DNA from: Thalassovita litoralis
GTDB taxonomy: Bacteria; Pseudomonadota; Alphaproteobacteria; Rhodobacterales; Rhodobacteraceae
DNA length: 64,000 nucleotides
Direction of reading: 5' to 3'
Assembly (NCBI RefSeq): GCF_900182725.1
Contig: NZ_FXTO01000006.1
Span: 62,001-126,000 of the forward strand
The notes under the pieces: generated by a model
The model's database searches: none
What the model saw: the letters and a program-made list of their open reading frames with translations, nothing else
Told to the model about the DNA's origin: nothing
Shown here: one piece after another, positions 36,910-45,943 of the stretch
Layout of the letters: the number at the start of each line of letters is the position of its first letter
Position numbering within the stretch: the first letter of the stretch is position 1
Translations under genes and position numbers: made by a program

Positions 36910-37380
36910 ATGAGGCTGGTTTTCTGGGCAGGCTTCTGGACGTTCTTGTTGGATCAAGCCAGCAAATATCTTGTCGTCCATATATTGAATCTGCGGACCG
37001 TTGGGGAAATGGATGTTATCCCGCCTTTTCTGAATCTGCGGATGGCGTGGAATACCGGGGTAAATTTCGGTCTTTTGTCTGGCTATGGCGATCTGACGCG
37101 CTGGTTCCTGATTATTTTGGCGCTGGTAATTTCCGCTGCGGTGCTGTGGTGGGTGTATCGTGATACGCCCAATCGTTTGGGATTGTTGTCCGCCGGAGTA
37201 TTGATTGGCGGTGCCTTGGGGAACGTGGTTGATCGGCTGCTTTATGGGGCGGTGGCGGATTTTCTGAATATGTCCTGCTGCGGTTTCGACAATCCCTATG
37301 CGTTCAATGTGGCGGATATTACGATCTTTGTCGGCGCTTTCGGGCTGATCCTTTGGGGCGGAAAGCAAAAGCACCCGTGA
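36910..37380 (+). CDS. lspA: Lipoprotein signal peptidase (signal peptidase II)
   Basis: A 156-residue inner-membrane aspartyl protease that removes signal peptides from prolipoproteins. Four hydrophobic segments are visible. The two catalytic aspartates are in GNVVDRLLYG (about residue 113) and FNVADITI (about 138). The N-terminal segment has the usual DQASKYL, and NTGVNFGLL follows. The gene immediately downstream encodes a lipoprotein. Confidence 0.95.
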   Translation: MRLVFWAGFWTFLLDQASKYLVVHILNLRTVGEMDVIPPFLNLRMAWNTGVNFGLLSGYGDLTRWFLIILALVISAAVLWWVYRDTPNRLGLLSAGVLIGGALGNVVDRLLYGAVADFLNMSCCGFDNPYAFNVADITIFVGAFGLILWGGKQKHP

Positions 37381-37432
37381 CGCGGGCGTTCTGATGGGCT
37401 AATGCTGGGGCGGAACGGACTGGAGGGTGGCG

Positions 37433-37948
37433 ATGCGGATGTCGCGCGCAGTATTCTTGTTGGCTTTTGTAGGTCTTGCAGCTTGTGGCGGGGATGCCCG
37501 TTTGCGGGATTTGCGGTCATTCACGGGCGGGCCTGACGAATTTTCGGTCATTCCGGGTAAAGAACTGCAATCGCCCAAGGATTATGCCAGCCTGCCCACC
37601 CCGACCCCCGGTGGCAGCAATCTGACTGACCCCAACCCGCGGGCCGATGCGGTGAAGGCGTTGGGCGGTAAGCCCGGTGCGCTGGTTCCCGGCGGCGTTC
37701 CCACGTCCGAGGTGGGGCTGGTCAACTATGTCAGCCGCAATGGCGTGGCTCCGGCGATCCGGCAGGAATTGGCCACCGAAGACGAACAATTCCGCAAGCG
37801 TCAGTCGCGGTTCACCAAGATTCGGATCACCCGGATCGACCGCTATAACCAAGCGTATCGCAAGCAACGCCTGAACGCCTATAAGGAAGCGGCGCGCTGG
37901 CGGGCTGCTGGGGCGAATGTACCATCGGCCCCACCTGAAGATCACTAA
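37433..37948 (+). CDS. DUF3035 family lipoprotein
   Basis: A 171-residue putative lipoprotein. The signal ends in the lipobox LAAC with Cys18 as the lipidation site, so it is a likely substrate of the LspA encoded 52 bases upstream. The mature part starts GGDARLRDLRSFTGGPDEF and contains PLTPPP-like proline patches of DUF3035. The C-terminus is basic and helical (YNQAYRKQRLNAYKEAAR). The function is unknown; it probably resides at an outer or inner membrane surface. The ATG follows GGAGGGTGGCG. Confidence 0.87.
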   Translation: MRMSRAVFLLAFVGLAACGGDARLRDLRSFTGGPDEFSVIPGKELQSPKDYASLPTPTPGGSNLTDPNPRADAVKALGGKPGALVPGGVPTSEVGLVNYVSRNGVAPAIRQELATEDEQFRKRQSRFTKIRITRIDRYNQAYRKQRLNAYKEAARWRAAGANVPSAPPEDH

Positions 37949-38037
37949 CATCGTGTGACGCTTCACAACCGCGTCACCCTGCTTGCAGTCGCAGGCTCAG
38001 GGCGTATCTTGCTGGAAAAATAACAGGAGATTGCCCA

Positions 38038-39372
38038 ATGATCCGCCTTGCCCTTGCCGTATTGGCAAGCATGGTCATGACTGCGCCGCTGCGTGCGGCG
38101 GAAAAGGTCAGCGATTTTACTTTGGATAATGGAATGCAGGTGGTGGTGATCGAAGATCACCGCGCCCCGATCGTTGTTCACATGGTCTGGTATCGGGCCG
38201 GATCGGCAGACGAACCACCGGGACAATCCGGCGTGGCGCATTTTCTGGAACATCTGCTGTTCAAAGGCACCGACACGCTGGCCCCCGGCGAATTTTCAGC
38301 CACCGTAGCCAAAAACGGCGGCACCGATAACGCGTTTACCAGCTACGATTACACGGCCTATTATCAGCGGGTCGCGGCGGATCGTTTGCCGCTGATGATG
38401 CAAATGGAATCGGACCGCATGAAAAACCTGCGCCTGTCCGAGGATGACATCAAGACCGAGCGGGCCGTGATTTTGGAAGAACGCAACATGCGGGTGGATA
38501 ATAACCCCGCCGCATTGTTCCGTGAACAAAAGGACGCCGCACAATATCTGAACCACCGCTATGGCGTGCCAGTGATCGGCTGGCGGCACGAGATGGAAGA
38601 GTTGAGCCTGGAGGACGCGCTGTCCTATTACGGCACCTATTATTCGCCGAATAATGCGATTTTGGTCGTGGCGGGCGATGTGCAGCCCGATCAGGTTTTG
38701 GCGCTGGCTAAGCAATATTATGGCGTGATCCCGGCCAACCCGGACCTGCCGAAAGAACGCTATCGCAGCGCGGAACCGCCGCAAACCGCCGAGCGCCGTT
38801 TGGTTTTCCGCGATGCCCGCGTGGCGCAGCCCTATGTCAGCCGGTCTTATCTGGCGCCTGAACGGGACCATAACGCCCAGAAACAGGCCGCTGCCTTGAC
38901 CATCCTATCCGAGGTGCTGGGGGGATCGACGACCTCGATTCTGGCGGAAAAGCTGCAATATGACAGCAAAACCGCGATTTACACGGCGGCGTATTACGGG
39001 GCGACGTCGCTGGACGATACCACCTTTGATCTGATCGTGGTGCCTGCGCCGGGGGTGACATTGCAACAGGCCGAGGATGCGCTGGACGATGTGCTGGCCG
39101 GGTTGTTGGAAAATGGTGTGGATCAGGATCGGCTGGACCGGGTGAAAATGCAGGTGCGGGCGTCCGAAATCTATGCGCTGGACAACACCGAAGGGCTGGC
39201 AAACCGCTATGGCCGGGCGCTGACGCAGGGATTGACCCTTCAGGATGTGCAGGACTGGCCCAAGGTGCTGCAAGAGGTGACGGCGGATGACGTGCTGGCC
39301 GCAGCCCGCACCGTTCTGGACCGCCGTCAATCCGTGACGGGCTGGCTACAAGCCGAGGAGGTGGGCCAATGA
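38038..39372 (+). CDS. M16 zinc protease (active subunit)
   Basis: A 444-residue exported peptidase of the pitrilysin/processing-peptidase family. The signal peptide is residues 1-20 (cleavage after LRA). The inverted zinc motif HFLEH is at 68-72, with the distal glutamate in TERAVILEERN about 75 residues later. It is probably periplasmic and degrades short peptides. It pairs with the following gene through an ATGA overlap, resembling the alpha/beta arrangement of mitochondrial processing peptidase. Confidence 0.93.
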   Translation: MIRLALAVLASMVMTAPLRAAEKVSDFTLDNGMQVVVIEDHRAPIVVHMVWYRAGSADEPPGQSGVAHFLEHLLFKGTDTLAPGEFSATVAKNGGTDNAFTSYDYTAYYQRVAADRLPLMMQMESDRMKNLRLSEDDIKTERAVILEERNMRVDNNPAALFREQKDAAQYLNHRYGVPVIGWRHEMEELSLEDALSYYGTYYSPNNAILVVAGDVQPDQVLALAKQYYGVIPANPDLPKERYRSAEPPQTAERRLVFRDARVAQPYVSRSYLAPERDHNAQKQAAALTILSEVLGGSTTSILAEKLQYDSKTAIYTAAYYGATSLDDTTFDLIVVPAPGVTLQQAEDALDDVLAGLLENGVDQDRLDRVKMQVRASEIYALDNTEGLANRYGRALTQGLTLQDVQDWPKVLQEVTADDVLAAARTVLDRRQSVTGWLQAEEVGQ

Positions 39373-40682
39373 AAATGATGCGTTTTATTTTGCCGCTGGT
39401 CCTGCTGGTTGCGGCGCTGCCCGCCCGCGCCGAGGTGAATATCCAAGAGGTGACATCGCCCGGTGGGATCAAGGCGTGGCTGGTGGAAGATCACGAAATC
39501 CCCTTTACCGCGCTTGAATTGCGGTTCAAGGGCGGCGCGGTGCTGGACCTGCCCGGCAAGAAAGGGGCAACCAATCTGATGGTTGGCCTGCTAGAGGAAG
39601 GTGCAGGGGATCTGGATTCCCGCGCCTTTGCCCGCGCGACCGAAGAATTGGCGGCTGGGTTTTCCTATGACCTGTCGGACGATGTGGTGTCTGTGTCCGC
39701 CCGGTTCCTGACCGAAAACCGCGATCAGGCGGTTGGCCTGTTGCGGGACAGCCTGATCAATCCGCGCTTTGACCCTGATGCGATTGACCGGGTACGCCAA
39801 CAGGTGCTGTCTGGCATCCTGTCCGATGAAAAGAACCCGCGCGATATTGCCTCGAAACAGTTTCGCAAGCTGGTTTATGGCGACCACCCCTATGCGCAGG
39901 ACCAAAGCGGGACGGTGGACAGCGTTTCGGCGCTGACGCGGGATGATTTGGTGATGGCGCATCGTAATGCGCTGACCCGCGACCGGCTGTATGTGTCGGC
40001 GGTGGGGGATATTACACCCGGTGAATTGTCGGCACTGCTGGATCGGTTGCTGGCCGATCTGCCAAAGGCGGGGCCGGAACTGCCCGGTGTGGCAGCGTTG
40101 CATTTCCCCGGCGGTGTGCATGTCACCGATTTTGCCACGCCGCAATCCATCGCGCTGTTTGCCCAGCCCGGAATTGACCGCGAAGACCCGGATTTTTTCG
40201 CGGCTTATATTCTGGACCTGATTTTGGGTGGTGGATCGTTTGAAAGTCGTCTGATGCAGGAAGTGCGCGAAAAGCGCGGGCTGACGTATGGTGTCTATAC
40301 CTATCTGGTGGACAAGGAAGGCGCGAAGCTGTGGATGGGGTCCGTGGCGTCCGGGAATGAACGGATCGCGCAGGCGGTGCAGGTGATCCGCGATGAATGG
40401 CAGAAAATGCTGGATCATGGCGTGACGCAACAGGAACTGGACGACGCCAAGACCTATTTGACCGGGGCCTATCCGCTGCGGTTTGATGGCAATGCGACGA
40501 TTGCCAATATCATGGTGGGGATGCAGGCGGACGGGATGCCGATTGATTACATTGCCACCCGCAATGATCAGGTGAATGCCGTGACGCTGGACGATGTGCA
40601 GCGCGTGGCGAAGCGCCTGTTGGACCCGGCGAAGCTGACCTTTGTCGTGGTGGGGCAACCCGAAGGATTGCCCGCGAACTAA
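39369..40682 (+). CDS. M16 family protein lacking the zinc motif (partner subunit)
   Basis: A 437-residue exported homologue of the preceding protease, with a signal peptide (LPLVLLVAALPARA). Where the zinc motif should be it reads NLMVGLLEEGAG, so it cannot bind zinc in the usual way. It keeps the C-terminal M16 signature REKRGLTYGVYTYL that helps bind substrate. It is best seen as the non-catalytic half of a heterodimer with the upstream protein. Confidence 0.9.
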   Translation: MKMMRFILPLVLLVAALPARAEVNIQEVTSPGGIKAWLVEDHEIPFTALELRFKGGAVLDLPGKKGATNLMVGLLEEGAGDLDSRAFARATEELAAGFSYDLSDDVVSVSARFLTENRDQAVGLLRDSLINPRFDPDAIDRVRQQVLSGILSDEKNPRDIASKQFRKLVYGDHPYAQDQSGTVDSVSALTRDDLVMAHRNALTRDRLYVSAVGDITPGELSALLDRLLADLPKAGPELPGVAALHFPGGVHVTDFATPQSIALFAQPGIDREDPDFFAAYILDLILGGGSFESRLMQEVREKRGLTYGVYTYLVDKEGAKLWMGSVASGNERIAQAVQVIRDEWQKMLDHGVTQQELDDAKTYLTGAYPLRFDGNATIANIMVGMQADGMPIDYIATRNDQVNAVTLDDVQRVAKRLLDPAKLTFVVVGQPEGLPAN

Positions 40683-40730
40683 GCTAAGAAATCTGTCGCT
40701 GCGCCCGCTGAACTAAGCTAAAGCGGGCGC

Positions 40731-41840
40731 ATGACACAAAACGCCCCTTTTGAAATCTTCCTTGTTGCCACCCCCGGATTGGAGGCTCCGCTTTGCGCCG
40801 AAGCGCAAGAGGCGGGATTTTCCGATGCGCAGGTGATCCCCGGCGGGGTGGTGATGCGCGGGGGCTGGCCGCAGGTCTGGCGTGCCAATCTGGTGCTGCG
40901 CGGGGCGACGCGGATTTTGGCGCGGATCGGAGAATTTCGGGCCTTTCATCTGGCGCAACTGGACAAGCGGGCGACGAAATTCGACTGGGCGGCGGTGCTG
41001 CGCAAGGACGTGCCAGTGCGGGTCGAGGTGACGTGCAAACGATCCAAGATCTATCACGCGGGCGCGGCCACACAGCGGATCGAAGGCGCGTTAAAGGCCG
41101 CAGGCATTCCACTTGCCGAAGATGCCGCGCTGGTGATCAAAACCCGGATTGACGATAATCTGGTCACGTTCAGCGTGGATACCTCGGGGCAGTCGCTACA
41201 CAAGCGCGGGCATAAGGAAGCGGTGAACAAGGCGCCGATGCGCGAAACCATGGCGGCAATGTTCCTGCGCGAATGCGGATTTACCGGGGATGAACCCGTG
41301 TTGGACCCGATGTGTGGGTCCGGCACGTTTGTGATCGAAGCGGCGGAAATCGCGGCGGGGCTGTATCCGGGGCGCACGCGGTCTTTTGCCTTTGAACAAC
41401 TGGCCAGCTTCGATGCGCAGGTCTGGGCCGATATGAAGGCCAAAGCGCAGGCGCGGGTGCCGGGGGTGTTGTTTCACGGATCAGACCGCGATGCCGGGGC
41501 GGTGCGGATGAGCCAGGCCAACGCAGACCGCGCCGGGGTGGCCGATTGGACCCGGTTCCAGATGGCCCCGATCAGCGACATTACCCCGCCTGATGGCCCT
41601 GCCGGGCTGATCATGGTGAACCCGCCATATGGGGCGCGGATCGGGAATAAGAAGCCGCTGTTCGGGCTGTACGGGTCGCTGGGAACTGTTCTGAAAGAGC
41701 GGTTCAAGGGTTGGCGTGTGGGCATTGTGACCTCGGATAGCGGGCTGGCAAAGGCCACGGCGTTGCCATTCTTGCCCCCCAGCCAACCGATTGCGCATGG
41801 TGGCCTGAAGGTGCGGTTGTTCCAGACGAAACCATTATAA
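40731..41840 (+). CDS. THUMP-domain class I SAM-dependent RNA methyltransferase
   Basis: A 369-residue protein. The N-terminal THUMP RNA-binding region (about 45-155) is followed by a methyltransferase domain with LDPMCGSGTFVIEAA (about 190-204) and the catalytic NPPYGARIG (about 300-308). It corresponds to the N-terminal half of E. coli RlmKL, the m2G2445 23S rRNA activity, or to YpsC-type enzymes; the exact target is not certain. The second RlmK half is absent. Confidence 0.88.
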   Translation: MTQNAPFEIFLVATPGLEAPLCAEAQEAGFSDAQVIPGGVVMRGGWPQVWRANLVLRGATRILARIGEFRAFHLAQLDKRATKFDWAAVLRKDVPVRVEVTCKRSKIYHAGAATQRIEGALKAAGIPLAEDAALVIKTRIDDNLVTFSVDTSGQSLHKRGHKEAVNKAPMRETMAAMFLRECGFTGDEPVLDPMCGSGTFVIEAAEIAAGLYPGRTRSFAFEQLASFDAQVWADMKAKAQARVPGVLFHGSDRDAGAVRMSQANADRAGVADWTRFQMAPISDITPPDGPAGLIMVNPPYGARIGNKKPLFGLYGSLGTVLKERFKGWRVGIVTSDSGLAKATALPFLPPSQPIAHGGLKVRLFQTKPL

Positions 41841-41879
41841 GGCGGTGTCGAAACAAGGCGCGATCCGCAAAATAATCCG

Positions 41880-41908
41880 TTGATAGTTACAAATGTAACA
41901 AATATCCC
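41880..41908 (+). promoter_or_regulatory. Candidate promoter with palindrome in its spacer
   Basis: A -35-like TTGATA (41880-41885) and a weak -10-like TATCCC (41903-41908) are separated by exactly 17 bases. The spacer contains the perfect palindrome GTTACA-AA-TGTAAC (41886-41899). The next gene starts 36 bases later. This placement suits a repressor that blocks RNA polymerase. Confidence 0.45.
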
Positions 41909-41944
41909 GATCCTCGACAGTATCAAACCCCGGAGGAGGGACAT

Positions 41945-42487
41945 ATGAAAATCGAACAGATTCACCACGTCGCCTATCGTTGCAAAGACGCCAAGGAAAC
42001 CGTCGAATGGTATCGCGATATGCTGAACATGGATTTCGTTCTGGCAATTGCCGAGGATCACGTTCCGTCAACCCATGAACCCGATCCCTATATGCACATC
42101 TTCATGGATGCGGGGAACGGCAACGTGCTGGCGTTCTTTGAACTGCCAACCAAGCCGGAAATGGGGCGTGATGAAAACACCCCTGTCTGGGTGCAGCACA
42201 TCGCGTTCAAGGTCAAAGACCGTGATGAGCTGATCGCGTTCAAAGAGCATCTGGAGGCTAAGGGCGTCGAGGTGCTGGGCGTGACCGATCATTCCATTTT
42301 CCATTCGATCTATTTCTTTGATCCGAACGGCCACCGGGTTGAACTGGCCTGCCCGGATCCCAAAGAAGACGAAATGCTGAAACGTCTGGATTCGGTCAAA
42401 TGGGACATGCTGGAAGAATGGTCGAAAACCAAGAAAGCCCCCAAGCATGCCGAATGGATGCATGCCAAGGAACTGTCTGACGTGTGA
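41945..42487 (+). CDS. VOC (glyoxalase/dioxygenase-like) metalloprotein
   Basis: A 180-residue protein of the vicinal oxygen chelate superfamily: IHHVAYRCKDAKETVEWYRDML at the start, VWVQHIAFKVKD in the middle and FDPNGHRVELACPD near 130. Two beta-alpha-beta units supply metal ligands (His8, the QH in the middle and the Glu of RVELA). Glyoxalase, epimerase and ring-cleaving dioxygenase roles are all possible. It has a strong GGAGGAGGG ribosome-binding site. Its stop is only 7 bases from the stop of the convergent aldehyde dehydrogenase gene. Confidence 0.85.
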   Translation: MKIEQIHHVAYRCKDAKETVEWYRDMLNMDFVLAIAEDHVPSTHEPDPYMHIFMDAGNGNVLAFFELPTKPEMGRDENTPVWVQHIAFKVKDRDELIAFKEHLEAKGVEVLGVTDHSIFHSIYFFDPNGHRVELACPDPKEDEMLKRLDSVKWDMLEEWSKTKKAPKHAEWMHAKELSDV

Positions 42488-42494
42488 TCCGGGG

Positions 42495-44834
42495 TTAACC
42501 CTCGCCGTAGGGCACCCAGATGGTTTTAATCTCAGTCGCGGCTTGAAGAAAGTCGCGGCTGTTGTCTGTGGTCCAGTCACGGGCCATGCCGTTGTTCGCC
42601 CAAGTCCGTTTCAGGTTCCCGGCGCTGGCCTGTTCGATGCTGGCTGACAGGTCCGAGGACGAGAAAGACCAAACCGCATCTATATCCATGTGGCTGGCCA
42701 AGGTGGGGGCCAGATCCGCGTGCGGGCCGGTCAGGATGTTCACCACGCCCCCCGGCACGTCCGATGTGTCCAACACCTGATAGAAATCGGTGGCCGACAG
42801 TGGGAATGCCTGACTGGCTGCCAGCACCACGCGGTTGCCCATCGCAATGGCCGGGGCCATGACGGACACCAATCCAAGCAACGGCGATTCATCCGGGCAC
42901 AGCGCCCCAATCACGCCCACGGGTTCGTTCATCGCCATTGCTACGCCCCGGATTGGCACGGATTTCACTGCCCCATCGTATTTATCGGCCCATGCGGCGG
43001 CGCTGAACAGGCGGCTGATAGCGGTGTCCACCTCTTTCCGGCCCTGTTTCCCGCCCATCATTGCGTCAATGCGCGCGGCAAACTCATCGGCGCGGGCCGA
43101 CAGGTTTTCCCCGATGTAATACAGGATTTGCGCCCGCATATGCGCGGTGGATTTGGCCCAGCCGGACGCCCCGCGCGCAGCTTCGACCGCGTTGCGGATG
43201 TCCTTGCGGCTGGCAATCGGGACGTGCCCCAGCAATTTGCCCGTCTTTCCATAGACAGGTTGCGAATACCCGCCATCGGGCCGCGCCTGTTTGCCGCCGA
43301 TATACAGTTTGGGGGTGCGATCCAGTCCTTCGCCGGTTCCGTCCCCTTCATAGGGCAGGACCGGGGGCAGCGGTTTGGACTTGCCCACAGGACGGGTATA
43401 GGCACGCAGCCCTTCCCAGCCCCCTTCGCGCCCGAAGCCGCTTTCGCGGATGCCACCGAACCCGGCGGCGGCGTCGAACAGGTTGGTGGCGTTCACCCAA
43501 ACCACCCCGGCGGCCAGCTTCGGCGCAATATCCAGCGCAAGGTTCACGTTTTCCGTCCACACCGTCGCGGCCAATCCGTAGCGGGTGTTATTGGCGATCT
43601 GCACCGCATCGGCCGGGGTGCGGAACGTGGTGGACACCAGAACCGGGCCAAAGATTTCTTCCTGCATCAGGCGATGGGACGGTTCCAGTCCGGTGATCAG
43701 CGTGGGCGGATAGAAACAGCCCTGCGCGGGCATTTGCGCATTTACGCGAAACGTTTCGCCGTCGGTGTTGCCATCCACCATGTCGGTGATCGTTTGCAAT
43801 TGCACGGGGTCCACGATGGCGCCCACGTCAATACATTTGTCCAGCGGGTCGCCCATGCGCAGGTTGCCCATACGGGTGCGCAGCTTGGCATGGAACCGAT
43901 CCGCGATGCCCTCTTGGACCAGCAGGCGCGACCCGGCGCAGCAAACCTGCCCCTGATTGAACCAGATGGCATCCACCAGCCCTTCGACTGCGGAATCCAG
44001 ATCGGCGTCATCAAACACGATATAGGGAGATTTACCGCCCAGTTCCAAGGTCAGGGATTTGCCGCTGCCTGCGGTGGCGATGCGGATCTTGCGGCCCACT
44101 TGGGTAGAGCCGGTAAAGGCGATCTTGTCGATACCGGGATGGCGCACGATAATGTCGCCCACGTTCCCATCGCCGGTGACGATATTCACCACCCCGCGCG
44201 GCAGCCCGGCCTGTCGGCAAATGTCAGCAAACAGCAGCGCGGTCAGCGAGGTATATTCAGCAGGTTTCAGCACCACGGTATTCCCCATCGCCAACGCGGG
44301 GGCCACTTTCCACGCCAGCATCAGCAGCGGGAAATTCCACGGAATGATCTGCCCGCATACGCCAAGGGGCGCATGATCTGGCAGTTCCGTATCCATCAGT
44401 TGCGCCATGCCCGCGTGGTAATAAAAATGCCGCTGCGCCAGCGGCACATCAATGTCGCGCGATTCCCGGATGGGTTTGCCATTGTCCAGCGTTTCCAGCA
44501 CGGCGAACAGGCGAGCGTGTTTCTGCAACAGCCGCGCCAGCGCATACAGATGCCGCGCCCGTCCATGCCCGCCCAGCTTTTCCCATTTCGGCTGGGCCTT
44601 GCGCGCGGCGGTTACGGCGGCATCTACATCGGATTGTGTGGCCTGTGTCAGCGTTGCCAGCGTTTCGCCTGTGGCTGGGTTCCTCGACACGAACCCATCC
44701 CCCGGTTCGGTAAATGCCCCATCAATGAAATGGCCAAAACGGTCGCCCTGATCCACCAGCCATGCCAATGCCTCGGCGGCGGTTTCGGGGGCTGGGCCAT
44801 AATCCATGCTGTCGAATATCTCTTTTACGGTCAT
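42495..44834 (-). CDS. Double-domain aldehyde dehydrogenase
   Basis: A 779-residue protein with two aldehyde dehydrogenase-like halves. The first (about 1-480) is complete: ITGDGNVGD, GSTQVGRK, LELGGKSPYIVF with the catalytic glutamate, and the catalytic cysteine in GQVCCAG. The second (about 505-779) keeps the fold motifs (VIGALCPDESPLLGLVS, NRVVLAASQ, GGVVNILTG) but ends early with no catalytic cysteine. It probably oxidises aldehydes such as acetaldehyde from the deoxyribose aldolase encoded upstream. The ATG after GGGGCAAGATGAA is preferred; a TTG five codons upstream is possible. Confidence 0.88.
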   Translation of the reverse strand: MTVKEIFDSMDYGPAPETAAEALAWLVDQGDRFGHFIDGAFTEPGDGFVSRNPATGETLATLTQATQSDVDAAVTAARKAQPKWEKLGGHGRARHLYALARLLQKHARLFAVLETLDNGKPIRESRDIDVPLAQRHFYYHAGMAQLMDTELPDHAPLGVCGQIIPWNFPLLMLAWKVAPALAMGNTVVLKPAEYTSLTALLFADICRQAGLPRGVVNIVTGDGNVGDIIVRHPGIDKIAFTGSTQVGRKIRIATAGSGKSLTLELGGKSPYIVFDDADLDSAVEGLVDAIWFNQGQVCCAGSRLLVQEGIADRFHAKLRTRMGNLRMGDPLDKCIDVGAIVDPVQLQTITDMVDGNTDGETFRVNAQMPAQGCFYPPTLITGLEPSHRLMQEEIFGPVLVSTTFRTPADAVQIANNTRYGLAATVWTENVNLALDIAPKLAAGVVWVNATNLFDAAAGFGGIRESGFGREGGWEGLRAYTRPVGKSKPLPPVLPYEGDGTGEGLDRTPKLYIGGKQARPDGGYSQPVYGKTGKLLGHVPIASRKDIRNAVEAARGASGWAKSTAHMRAQILYYIGENLSARADEFAARIDAMMGGKQGRKEVDTAISRLFSAAAWADKYDGAVKSVPIRGVAMAMNEPVGVIGALCPDESPLLGLVSVMAPAIAMGNRVVLAASQAFPLSATDFYQVLDTSDVPGGVVNILTGPHADLAPTLASHMDIDAVWSFSSSDLSASIEQASAGNLKRTWANNGMARDWTTDNSRDFLQAATEIKTIWVPYGEG

Positions 44835-44855
44835 TTCATCTTGCCCCAAATACTC
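44834..44855 (-). repeat. Dispersed intergenic motif, copy 3
   Basis: On the minus strand: GAGTATTT, then GGGGC, then AAGATGAAA. It runs into the aldehyde dehydrogenase start codon and supplies the GGGG likely used for ribosome binding. A small GGCC...GGCC stem precedes it. Confidence 0.55.
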
Positions 44856-44881
44856 AAATTCCAGACCTGGCCACAGGCGGC

Positions 44882-45871
44882 CTAGCCCACGGGATGACGA
44901 TAGGCGGCAGAATAGGCGCCGGTGACATGGTGTTCCAACTGGCGTTCGATATCTCCCAGCAGGGACGATGCGCCAAAGCGGAACAGGTCAGGGTGCAGCC
45001 AGCGATTGCCCAGTTCTTCCTTGATCAGGGACAGATACACCAGCGCGTCCTTGGCCTTGGAAATGCCCCCGGCGGGTTTATAGCCCACGCGGATGCCGGT
45101 CCTGTCGTAATAATCCCGAATGGCGCGGATCATCACCAAGGACACGGGCAGGGTGGCGTTCACGCTTTCCTTGCCGGTGCTGGTTTTGATGAAATCCGCC
45201 CCTGCCATCATGCAGACAAGGCTGGCGCGGGCCACGTTGCGCAGGCTGCCCAATTCACCCGTGGCAAGGATCGCCTTTACATGGGCATCGCCACAGGCTG
45301 CGCGAAAGGTTTTCATTTCATCATATAGCGCCTGCCAGTTGCCGGTCAGTACATGGCGGCGGGAAATCACGATGTCGATCTCATCCGCGCCAGCCTGCAC
45401 GCTTTGTTCAATCTCGGCCACGCGCAGGTTAAAGGGCGACAGCCCCGCCGGAAACCCGGTGGATACGGCAGCAACAGGAATGCCCGATCCGGCCAGCGCA
45501 TCCACGGCGGGGGCAATCATGTCGTGATAGACGCAAACCGCCCCCACGGTTAGGCCCTGCATCCCCAGTGCATCCAGAATATCGGCGCGGACGGGTTGGC
45601 GGGCCTTGGCGCACAGGCGTTGTACGCGGCCAGCGGTGTCATCCCCGGCCAGCGTGGTCAGGTCGATGCAGGAAATCGCCCGACACAGCCATGCGGCCTG
45701 ATAGTCCTTTTTCACGCTGCGCCGTCCCGGCAGGGTGGCGGCGCGGCGTTCGATGGCGGATGTGTTGGCCTGCGCGGCGCGGACCCAATCCAGATCCAGC
45801 GCCATGCCCGGATTGCGGGGGTCTGTGACCTGCGGCAGATGCGTTTGAATGACGTGGGTATCGGTTTGCAC
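44882..45871 (-). CDS. deoC: Deoxyribose-phosphate aldolase
   Basis: A 329-residue class I aldolase that splits 2-deoxyribose 5-phosphate into glyceraldehyde 3-phosphate and acetaldehyde. The Schiff-base and proton-relay lysines are in HVKAILATGEL and GADFIKTSTGKE. The C-terminal GYKPAGGI binds phosphate. It belongs to the longer DeoC subgroup with a 70-residue N-terminal extension. The start is taken as the GTG behind AGAGGAACC; an ATG 13 codons further upstream lacks a ribosome-binding site. The aldehyde dehydrogenase gene follows after 47 bases and could consume the acetaldehyde. Confidence 0.92.
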   Translation of the reverse strand: MQTDTHVIQTHLPQVTDPRNPGMALDLDWVRAAQANTSAIERRAATLPGRRSVKKDYQAAWLCRAISCIDLTTLAGDDTAGRVQRLCAKARQPVRADILDALGMQGLTVGAVCVYHDMIAPAVDALAGSGIPVAAVSTGFPAGLSPFNLRVAEIEQSVQAGADEIDIVISRRHVLTGNWQALYDEMKTFRAACGDAHVKAILATGELGSLRNVARASLVCMMAGADFIKTSTGKESVNATLPVSLVMIRAIRDYYDRTGIRVGYKPAGGISKAKDALVYLSLIKEELGNRWLHPDLFRFGASSLLGDIERQLEHHVTGAYSAAYRHPVG

Positions 45872-45943
45872 CGGCTTGGTTCCTCTCGCGGTTCCGGGGC
45901 AGGGTCGCACGGGGCCGGGGGCTTGGCAAGCGCGGGCGTGGGG

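Noticed and set aside
42690-44885. A 731-residue open frame opposite the aldehyde dehydrogenase
   Set aside because: Shadow of the real gene: no motifs, no ribosome-binding site, and H/Q/R/G-rich composition.
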